Assembly: GCA_016584305.1 (NCBI GenBank)
Contig: JACEEZ010018147.1
Coordinates: forward strand, 136,336 to 200,335
Source: Chionoecetes opilio
Taxonomy: Eukaryota; Arthropoda; Malacostraca; Decapoda; Majidae
Direction: 5' to 3'
DNA: 64,000 bases
The notes beneath the pieces were generated by a model. That model made no database searches. It saw nothing but the letters and a program-made list of their open reading frames with translations, and had not been told where the DNA came from. Of the stretch, positions 55,334-64,000 are shown in pieces (position 1 is the first letter of the stretch; every line of letters begins with the position of its first letter). Made by a program: the position numbers and the translations under genes.

Positions 55334-55984
55334 TATCTCTTCCTCTTCTGGCGGTCTCCCTCTGTTGATTCTTCTTATACACACTGGACAGCATAAATTT
55401 ACCACCCTATTCAGGTTTCCTAGTCCCGAACATCTTTTATGGCACCACTTGCCACATTCCTTGCAACGAATTGAGTTTACTCCCACTCCACTACCGCACA
55501 CTCCACAGGTAAAACTTCCCACTTGTATATTTTGCTCTATTTTTTTGCCTGTTGCCATCATCTTCGTCTTGGACATATTCACCTTCAGACCTCTTATATA
55601 CATTGCTTGCTTCCAATCTATAAATCTCCTCTCAACTTCCTCCTTTGTCTCAGCTGTTAAGACTAAATCATCTGCATATAGCAGCTCCCATGGATTTCCT
55701 GTTCTGCATTCCTTTGTGGCCATCTTCCATCACTACCACAAACAAAAGAAGACTGAGAACTGAACCTTGATGCACCCCCACCACTATCTCATAGGCATCT
55801 GATGTTCCTCCAGCTACTCTCACCTTTGATCTTGACCTTTCATACAGTGGCATTGCCAGCCTTACAAGCTCTCCGGTACCTTTTGTCTTCGTAATGCCCA
55901 AACGCAATTTGCAGTTGAACACATAAATGGAATAGAAGAAGTGGGCTGTGCTTAGAATAACACAATTCAATTAAACAATTGAGA

Positions 55985-56400
55985 ATTTTCTAAAGGCACA
56001 CAAATATAAACAATTTATAAATCCAAAGGTGACAAATCTCCCTGGCAAGATAAGATTGCACAGTGAGTTTCAGAAGTAGCTGAGTATCACATTTGTAAAC
56101 CTCTTGCAATTCTTTTTAACAAAATCTTTGCGACTAGAAACTAGCAAATGTTACTCCAATACAGTAGAAAGGTGACATGACATCATCGAATAACTACAGA
56201 CCGATCAGCCTCACATCCGTAGTCGCTAAGTTAATGAGAACTATAATACGAGTCAATAAAAAGATGATAAATTATTACAAGAAAAATCTGTTCAAAATCT
56301 CTCAGCGTGGCTTTCATAATAAACGAATGCTAATAAATTTGCTAAACTTATTCAATAACGTATGGAATATGTAGGACGAGACGAAAGCGGTAAATGTAAT
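55985..56400 (+). pseudogene. LINE RT fragment
   Basis: Plus frame 56177-56374 with NNYRPISLTSVVAKLMRTII and FKISQRGFHNKRMLINLLNL, RT blocks 1-2 of a Jockey/CR1-type LINE. Truncated on both sides; a SINE follows. Confidence 0.65.
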
Positions 56401-56404
56401 TTTA

Positions 56405-56646
56405 GGGGAGGCGGTAGCAGAGCGGTTAGCGTCTAAAGAGTGGCGTTCTCGGTGACCCGAGTTAGATCCCCGATGAGAACCAAAATCCACTTAAAATCTT
56501 TCTGCACCGTCGAGTGGCCCAAGAACACCCACATGCTGCCCATTAACTTTACCTTCGATTGCGAGTGCATCGGAGGACACAGGGGGGCGGTATGAGCCTC
56601 TAATCACAGGCGTCACTATAGAAATCCTGCTTGCGCCACCACGGGT
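56405..56646 (+). mobile_element. tRNA-derived SINE, copy 4
   Basis: Head GGGGAGGCGGTAGCAGAGCG (A-box), CGAGTTAGATCCCC (decayed B-box) and most of the body. The 3' end is lost at the junction with the next LINE. Confidence 0.85.
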
Positions 56647-56649
56647 CAC

Positions 56650-58612
56650 CCGTGGAAAAATGACATTGATCTTGCTGCAAATATCTTCAATAATCACTTT
56701 TTGAATATACCAGAAAATCTAAATCATCCCAATGACATTCAATTAAATTCTCACAAGCAATATTTTAATAATCCTGCAGAAATGTCATTGTATTTGTATC
56801 CAGCTACCAAAGAGGAAGTTCAACAGCACCTTAAGTCTCTGAAAAACACAGCAGCAGGCTATGATGACATCCCCCCCAAGTCTCCTCCGACACACAGCTC
56901 AGTACATTGATGTCCCACTTACTCATGTCATTAACCAGTGTTTTAAGGAAGGATGTTTCCCAGATAAACTAAAAACAGCGAAAGTAATTCCCATCCATAA
57001 ATCAGGCGATAAAGGAGATGAAAACAATTATCGACCAATATCTATTTTACCATCAATAAGTAAATTGTTTGAAAAATCTATTGTAAAAAGATTTAGCGGA
57101 TTTTTGGAAAATGTTAAATTGTTATCTGAATATCAGTTTGGCTTTCGCAAAAACAAATCAACGGAAAAAGCAATAGCAAAGTTCACAAGTGAAGTGCATA
57201 ACTGTCTGGAAAGGAAATTTCATGTTGTAGGAATATTTCTAGACTTGTCTAAGGCTTTCGACTCACTTAATCATAAAATATTAGATAAACTTGAAAATTT
57301 GGGAATAAGAGGTGTACCACTTAAACTATTCACTAGCTACTTGACAGACAGGAAACAAGCAGTGTTTTGTAACAACAATATATCCACGCTGAAAAGTATC
57401 AGTAGGGGAGTGCCTGAAGGATCAATTTTGGGGCCTTTACTATTCTTGGTATATATTAATGATATTTGAAATGCCAGTTATAACTTCAGCTATGTTATCT
57501 TTGCAGACGACACAAATCTTCTCTTAAAAGATAGGGCATTAGATCAGTTACATGTTAAAGTTAATCGTGAACTAGAGAATATATCGAAGTGGGTTTTAGC
57601 TAATAAACTATCTGTTTATAAGAAAAACTAATTATATACTTTTTCAAAATCGTTCTGTTGCTAATATCTTAGGCTCAGTTTACCTTGGAGGAAATGAAAT
57701 TCAGAGAGTCACTTACATTAGATTTCTGGGTGTTATTATTGACGAAAATTTTAATTGGAAAAAACATATTCAGTCTGTAAGTTTGAACTTATCAAAAATG
57801 TGTGGAATTTTATACAGAATTAGGCACAACTTAACGACTGAAGCTTTGCGAAGCATATACTATTATTTATGTTATCCATATATAATTTACTGTTTGTCTG
57901 TCTGGGGATGTACTTGGCCTTCCACTGTAAAAGATGTTTTCATTGCACAAAAGAAAATAATAAGAACAATTACTTTTAAAGGCAAGTATGATCATACAGA
58001 TTTATTATTTAATGATTTAGGGTTACTGAAATTTGAGTTTAAAAAAAAAAAAATTCATGTACTTACAATTTACAATGGTATAAATGATAGTAGTGATAGT
58101 AATAAATTATTTAAAGTTCTTCACCACAGTCAAGGTACGCGGGGAAACCATATTGACCTGATATGTCCACAACCACGAACAACATTATATAAACATTCAC
58201 TGCACTGTGTTGGTCCTAATTGTTGGAACAATTTACCAAACAATTTGAAAAGTATTAACAATTTTAATACATTTAAAAATAGACTTAAGACTTACTTTTT
58301 CCATCAACAGAATCAAAACATTAGGGATTTATATGAATATTCTTCACATCATTAGTATTTTCAGTAGCAAAATTAGTGTTTAATTGTATCAATCAACTTG
58401 GGTAATTGTTATGGTAGTTAACATTTTTTTTTATATGTAAATATATTATATTATTGCCGCCCTTCATATATTTATAATATTTTGTACACTGTTCCTGTCC
58501 GCCAGGGAGCTGTTGCTCGGCGGACTAATGCCTAAGATCACATTTGTATATAATTATATAATATATGTACTTCTAAAGATATGGCAATAAACTAAACTAA
58601 ACTAAACTAAAC
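56650..58612 (+). mobile_element. Jockey/CR1-type LINE (family 3) with CTAAA tail
   Basis: Plus strand. Frames 56701-56910 and 56861-57469 carry TAAGYDDIPP, KVIPIHKSGDKGDENNYRPI, QFGFRKNKSTEKAIA, GIFLDLSKAFDSLNHKIL (motif A) and SRGVPEGSILGPLLFLVYIN (motif B). After a stop comes FADDTNLLL (motif C, 57500), then after a shift the thumb/C-terminus 57783-58355 ending YFFHQQNQNIRDLYEYSSHH. The 3' UTR ends in AATAAACTAAACTAAACTAAAC (five CTAAA units, 58587-58612), a typical tandem tail. 5'-truncated, broken by two or three lesions, otherwise fairly young-looking. Confidence 0.85.
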
Positions 58613-58715
58613 GGGCGAGAGCCAACCATCACTGTCCTCAAGTGAACCCCCAGGGCCTACCATCCCACCCCTGGAGGTCACTGCCTACAGGCGCTATAAG
58701 CCAAAATGTTAAAAA
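58613..58715 (+). mobile_element. tRNA-derived SINE, copy 5 (3' end only)
   Basis: CCTCAAGTGAACCCCCAGGG to CTACAGGCGCTATAAGCC and an A-rich tail. Starts directly after the CTAAA repeats. Confidence 0.75.
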
Positions 58716-58719
58716 CAAA

Positions 58720-59460
58720 ACAAAATTATCTTGACTTTCAAAAAGCATTTGACAAAATCATCCATAAGCTCTTACTAAAGAACTTACAGTCGCACGGCAT
58801 AACTGGAAATATTCTAAAGTGGCTTGATTTCCTTGCATTGAGAGAATGCAGCGTGTAGTGATAAATGGAAAAGCATCAAGCTGGCGAGACGTAATAAGCG
58901 GTGTACCGCAGGGGTATGTGCTTGGTCCTGTATTTTCCTTAATATACGTAAACGATAATGCCAAAGGCCTCACCTGAAAGATATCAACATTTGCTGACGA
59001 TACTATAATAACGAAAAAAGTAGTCGCGACTGCCGATAAGATACAATTACAATCCGACCCTCACCGCTAAGTTAGTTGGACAATCAAGTGACAAATAAAA
59101 TGTAATACCGATAGAATTTTTTTTTTTTGCATATAAGAAGATGTAATGATTGAACTAACCACCCAATGAATATCTACGAACTTTCCAATGTTACAGAAGA
59201 GAATGATTTGGGGATAATTGTAAGCAACGACCTCAACCCCAATAAACATTGTTCAGAAGTTGTTAAAAAAGTTACAGTCTGTCTTGCATACTCTAAAGTG
59301 AATGAATTTGGAAAATTCATCACGGGAATGTCAGATTGGCGTCATGTCCACCAACGCGTTGAAAGGCATGAGCATCACATATTCTAAATATGCTGGAGCA
59401 CATTTTTTGAAGCTGAGTAACCAGGATATAAGAGTTATTATTTTATAAACAGGAAAATAT
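58720..59460 (+). pseudogene. LINE RT fragment
   Basis: Plus strand pieces: DFQKAFDKIIHKLLL-like (58735, motif A area), [24 protein letters not shown] (motif B, 58860), STFADDTIIT (motif C, 58985) and VTEENDLGIIVSNDLNPNKH (59190, thumb). Many stops. A different family from 56650-58612. Confidence 0.65.
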
Positions 59461-59464
59461 TAGA

Positions 59465-61535
59465 AATGAACAAATCATGACAAATAGACAAGTTTTGCAT
59501 CGTGTCGTTCAGACAGTAAAGTTGATTGGAAAGCGTGGATTAAGCTACAGAGGTTCTGGTTCCACTTCTAATTCTGAGGCTGCTTTTTTCATTAGATGAT
59601 CCCTTGATTGATCATGGTAATTTTCTGGAACTTTTACTATTTCTGAGCAGATATGATATTGTTATGAAAGGACATCTTGATAAAGTTATAAAACAAAGTA
59701 AAAAAGCTTATGAGAAAGGTAGCAAAGGACGTGGTAACAGAGTAACATTGATATAAAAATCAACGGTCAGCCATGTAATTCTAACTATTTCTTCATTGAT
59801 AAAAACTGCTATAGCTGATGAAACTCGTGAAGCAGGCATATTTCTGTTCAGTTAGATACCACCCAAGACATTTCAGTCAATGACCAGTGTGCCATCATTA
59901 TTCGCTACGTAGGTGTTAATGAGGTTCAGGAGAGACTTTTGTCAGTTGTGAAGGTTACTGATACGACCGGGAAGGGGTTTTGTGAGAAGTTAAAAGATAT
60001 CTTAGATGAAAATGAGAAAGACATAAAGAAATGTGTTTCAAGTGCTACTGATGGTGCAGAAAATATGCAAGGACAGTACAAAGGCTTCAAAGCTTGGATA
60101 GAAAAAGAGTCACCAGGTTCATGTATGGTGCTATGCACATGTACTTAACCTTGTTATCAACGATTCAACTAAGTCTCCCATTGCTGCTGTATCTTTGTTT
60201 GGATTGCTCAACGAACTTGCTGCTTTCTTCCGTGAGCCACACAAAAGGATGAACATTTGGGAACATGTTGTGAAAGATGAAAGCCAGAGGCTTCAATTGG
60301 TTGGTGAAACAAGGTGGTGGGCAAAAGATGCTGCACTTTCAAAAGTGTTTGGTAATTTCAGTGGCATGAAGGATTTCAAGTATGTTGACATTATCCTGGC
60401 GCTGGTGCTTGTGGAAGAATCAGAGAAATTCAGCCCTGATGTGCGTGGAGAGGCCTCTTCACTAAGAAATGGACTTTTGAAGTATGAAATCATTGTGACT
60501 GCTTTCATTTATTTGAGAATTTTTTAGCTTACAACACACCTCGATCAATATACCTTCAGACCAGTGGAATGGATCTGCTTATGGCGCATAAGCTAGTTAA
60601 AACTACACAGAACCAGGTAAAAGGTGTGCAAAGAGACATATAATATGTCTGGCAGTCTGTATCAGTCTTTATCCAGAGAGCCACAGATGAACTGGAAATC
60701 AATTCCAGGGACTTCAATGTAGAAACAGAAATCATAATAGAAAAATAATGTCCAGTCCAAAGAATAAGAAAGCGAAAGAGCTTGTCAGGAGAAGTAAGTG
60801 CAGAAGAACCAATTATAATTATTGATGCACAGACAAAGTTTGAAGTAAATGTTCACAACAAGATCCTAGACACAGTTGTAGAGAGTTTCAGAAATCGATT
60901 TCAGGACAACAGTTCACTCACCACTGATTTGGCATGCCTCTCTCCTGTTCACTTTGATGAAGTTAAGTTGGGATTGCCAATGGATGCCTTGACAAATCTT
61001 AGTGAAAAGCTTCTAGCTGTTGACAGAAAAGCCACCAAAGAACAATTGCAGAAAGAGATGGTCCATTTGGCAGACAACTGGGACCGACTGAAAGCTGGAC
61101 TCTCCACTGAATATAAGGCTAGAAAAGAAGAATATCCTGGTTCAAGAGTTTAGGATGAAGAAGAAGGGAAGCAGTCTCGTCATGAATATGGGCCACAAGC
61201 AAAGGAAATGGTGTGCAAACGTTGTGGAGACTGTGCAGCGTGTGTATTTTATACCCTTGAAATTTTTTATTTATTCTCAGATACCTACAGTGCTATTGGA
61301 CTGGCATGCAGATATATGCTTACACTTTCTGTAACTCAAATTGCCTGTGAACGTACATTTTCACTCTCAAGTTCGTGAAGAATCGACTGAGAAGTACACT
61401 GTCTGACTCTCATTTAGAAGCTTTTCTCTTAATGACAATAGAACAAGAAATCTTGCATCACCTTGACTCTGAAAAAATTATCGATGCTGTTGCTAAAAAG
61501 AGTGAACTACTGCGCAAAGAACTATGCTTATGGTA
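59465..61535 (+). pseudogene. hAT-type transposase, degenerate
   Basis: Broken plus-strand pieces in transposase order: FLSRYDIVMKGHLDKVIKQS (59640), IIRYVGVNEVQERLLSVVKV (59900), SSATDGAENMQGQYKGFKAW (60035), LFGLLNELAAFFREPHKRMN (60200), GETRWWAKDAALSKVFG (60300) and, near the end, ACRYMLTLSVTQIACERTFS (61305) followed by an EIL-containing tail, the hAT C-terminal dimerisation signature. This layout matches the ZMYM-related hAT proteins of animals. At least six disruptions. No terminal repeats were identified. It would have bound TIR DNA and cut and pasted the element. Confidence 0.75.
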
Positions 61536-61642
61536 ATTGAAATTTCAGCATGGGTGATCTTGGTGATTACTTCTAGTAGTTTGTTTAGTACTTGTCGGTC
61601 TTGCTTAGTTGTACTTTGGGTTTCTTTCTTCCCGGGATGTCG

Positions 61643-61850
<208 letters not shown>

Positions 61851-62665
61851 TTAGAGAGTCATCAGAGTAATGAGGAGAGAGAGAGTCGAGAGATGAGGAT
61901 AAGAGAGGAGAAGAGAGATAAACTTGCAAGTGAAGCAAACTTTGCATACTTATCATATAGCAATTCCGTTATAACACAAACAGATTCAACCTTGCACAGT
62001 GAAGCAAACTTGACACACTACATATAACAAGTATAAACTGACCCATTACCACTATTTAAGGAAATTGTGTTGGTGCAATCATTTTTGAATTGTGTGGCAC
62101 AATGATTAAATTTTCATTATTTTTCCAGGATTAAGTTTTTCCCAATGCAACTGCAGTAAATACAACATTTTTTTTTTTTAATATAATTGTGGATTTTGAA
62201 TTTTCCTATTCCAAAATTTAATATTTCATTCAGTTTTTATTCATTTCTTGTGGCTGACATAATGAGATCAATCATAGTTTTGCATGTGTTATTATCATCC
62301 TGTGTTATTTACTTTGAATATTTCAAATGTTTTTGAGGTGAGTAACTTCTATTAATGGCTAACGGAAGTCGACTAATTTAATTTTTGCTCATGTAATCAT
62401 GTTATAAATTTATACAATTACACTTTTAGTTTGAGAAGTTTTACTCAATTTGTAATTAACACAAACTGAACAACAATATTTTTTGTATATTCATCTAAGT
62501 TTTTTTCTTCTATTATCCTAGTTTGAGAAAATTGGCATTCAATAATGCTTAATGTTTTGGGTAAAATGTTTCCAGGCCCCTGTTGCGCTTATGAAGTTTA
62601 AATATGAAGTGTGCATGGTGGGGTTGGGCTGGTAGGTATTTGTCCCAGTGTGGTGTGAGCAGCAG
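61851..62665. other. No recognisable feature
   Basis: AT-rich sequence with no gene or repeat that I recognise. Confidence 0.5.
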
Positions 62666-63475
62666 TCCGTTTACTAATAAAAACGTGTTGATAAACAAAC
62701 AAACAAAAGAAAACGGGAACTGCGCACGCGTTGAGGGGAATATTTACTAAAATTGACTTGTTGATCAACAAAGGCATGTCCAGGCGTCCTACGACAACAA
62801 ACCCGTCTTTATTTATCAACAAAAGGGGGGGGGGGGTCACGAAGTGGAACTCTCGGCGACGTCGGCGATAATTCCTATCGGCGACAATTATAGGTAGGGT
62901 TGTGAGCATATATGATATATGAGGCATTCAATTTCGTACAGAAATGTCCTGTGAGCAGGAGATGGGGCCTTAATCAACCGTGTTCAAGAATGCAATCCGC
63001 CCCAAACAGGTATCATATCTCATATCATAGTCTCGTATCATATCATTGGTTTCATCTGATACACATCACAATAGTATTTTCCTTTTAATTAGCAAGATGC
63101 TGCATTCCGTAAATTTACTCATGATTCATTGCAAACAGGCTATCTTAATGGTCCTTCACATCAGTAATACAAAAGCAGAGCGCATTATTCGATTCATGAA
63201 TGTTTCTCCTATGAAAGAATAAAAACAGTATACCCTCCCCTACTTTAGCGGATATTCAATATTAGTAAATATTCCCCTCAACGCGTGCGCCGTTCCCGTT
63301 TTCTTTCGTTAGTAAACAAAGGCGGACTGCACCTCGTAAACAGACTGCTGCCCACACGACACCGGTGTCGTGTGGGCAAGTGTCTGTTTACGAGGGAACG
63401 TCTGTCTACTAACAAAGGCGGAAGAAAACGGGAATATTTACTTGTTGATCAACAAGGCACGTCCAGGTGTCCTAC
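62665..63475. repeat. Inverted repeats with a 28-bp perfect palindrome
   Basis: GAAAACGGGAAC-GCGCACGCGTTGAGGGG (about 62708-62745) is mirrored at about 63265-63305. A second, nested foldback centres on 63350-63377 (GCCCACACGACACC and its exact mirror), with arms sharing CTCGTAAACAGAC and further GTTGATCAACAA blocks. A G-run lies at 62825-62836. Non-coding; probably a TIR element. Confidence 0.6.
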
Positions 63476-63570
63476 GCACTGATCTATATAACATGGATCG
63501 CGGATCTGGGCTAGCTGTGGCCGAGATACTGAAGTCACCAGCCGCCATCTTGTCATAACCAAAACAAATA
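63476..63570 (+). repeat. Dispersed repeat R, copy 3
   Basis: CACTGATCTATATAACATGG then GATCTGGGCTAGCTGTGG and CGCCATCTTGTCATAACC. Parallels 5557-5645 and, inverted, 7545-7622. Confidence 0.75.
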
Positions 63571-63627
63571 CATGGGCCGGCCCAGGCAGTGGCTGGGTGT
63601 TGGCTGCTGGCATGTGATAGCCTATAT

Positions 63628-63740
63628 TACCACCTACTACTACTATTAACACCTACTACTACTACTACTATTACCACCTACTACTACTATTACCACCTAC
63701 AACTACTATTGACACCTACTACTACTACTACTAAACTTCC
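63628..63740. repeat. TAC trinucleotide tract
   Basis: Units of TACTACTACTATT interspersed with ACCACC. Counterpart of 7365-7450 in inverse orientation. Confidence 0.85.
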
Positions 63741-63795
63741 AACCTAGTGCATCGTCGAACCTTCCAAGTCATTTATTTACGGTGATACACAGACA

Positions 63796-64000
63796 ACAGG
63801 TGTGTTGCGAGGCCGTACAGGTGTGTAGTGACAGGTGTCTTGCGAGGCCGTACAGATGTGTAGTGACAGGTGTCTTGCGAGGCCGTACAGGTGTGTAGTG
63901 ACAGGTGTCTTGCGAGGCCGTACAGGTGTGTAGTGACAGGTGTGTTGCGAGGCCGTACAGGTGTGTAGTGACAGGTGTGTTGCGAGGCCGTCAGGGTGTA
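63796..64000 (+). repeat. 35-bp minisatellite, runs off window end
   Basis: About six regular units containing ACAGGTGTCTTGCGAGGCCG and TACAGGTGTGTAGTG. The reverse-complement, degenerate version is at 6975-7300. Confidence 0.95.

Larger units (their letters stand above)
52410..55970 (-). mobile_element. RTE-like LINE with PHD-like finger, split by two insertions
   Basis: Minus-strand order: IVVGVHQGSVLSLLLFVVVM (RT motif B, about 55790), WELLYADDLVLTAET (motif C, about 55680), then FTCGVCGSGVGVNSIRCKEC-GKWCHKRC (a PHD-like zinc finger, 55435-55520). After a Helitron-like insertion (54417-55333) follows VIEEVKLFCYLGDMLDSEDG (54390), and after a Harbinger-like insertion (52617-53958) the tail GRRPPDRSRKAWRQCTEEDL (52590-52530) with SWKRIIGRL. 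The pieces are collinear, so one LINE copy received both insertions. Frameshifted and incomplete at the 5' end. Confidence 0.75.

Overview
This is eukaryotic, intron- and transposon-rich DNA, most likely from an arthropod and plausibly a decapod crustacean such as a crab. Three observations support this. There are four exons of an ionotropic receptor (IR), a protostome chemosensory family. There are interstitial TTAGG-type repeats, the arthropod telomere motif. Very long (TA)n and (GA)n tracts sit among RTE, Jockey/CR1, BEL/Pao, Ty3, hAT, PIF/Harbinger and Helitron remnants. The species cannot be fixed from the sequence alone.

Only one convincing host gene is present. It is an IR on the minus strand with four 3' exons at 51076-50826, 45270-45075, 44916-44773 and 33464-33258. 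All junctions are GT-AG and all phases agree, giving 265 residues through a stop codon. The exons cover the M3-type channel segment, ligand-binding lobe S2, the last transmembrane helix and the tail. The 5' exons were not found and should lie to the right of 51076, probably outside the window. Its 11.3-kb and 5.6-kb introns are packed with nested mobile elements, some ending within tens of bases of an exon.

Layout: 1-1507 Academ-like element A; 1508-1696 CXC-domain fragment; 1697-3965 RTE LINE; 4881-5560 Ty3-type gag fragment; 5800-8000 microsatellites, a minisatellite and poor-looking sequence; 8774-10093 giant (TA)n; 10330-10960 LINE tail; 12032-16322 Harbinger-like element carrying a Jockey-type LINE; 16339-17087 TTAA-flanked element; 17395-20590 inverted arms around a SINE and a BEL/Pao remnant with an SGNH-hydrolase-like ORF; 20694-21818 palindrome with a hAT MITE; 22781-28327 a two-LINE chimera; 28328-28812 foldback element; 29102-32847 Academ-like element B; 33258-51076 the IR gene, with a Gmr1-like Ty3 element, Academ-like element C, Helitron-like element, inverted duplication and a second RTE LINE in its introns; 51600-59460 LINE fragments with nested Helitron-like and Harbinger-like insertions; 59465-61535 degenerate hAT transposase; 61646-61850 (GA)n; 62680-64000 inverted repeats and the minisatellite that is also at 7 kb.

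The best candidate for an unusual system is the set of three elements (A, B, C) coding for an acidic-motif nuclease-like protein with a C-terminal tesmin/TSO1-type CXC cysteine cluster. Two of them have both ends visible. B is flanked by TCA and C by TTG, both 3-bp duplications, and their termini start TAGTCAG and TAATCGG. C sits in an RTE LINE whose uninterrupted counterparts elsewhere in the window show the empty site. From memory this fits the Academ superfamily. None of the copies is intact.
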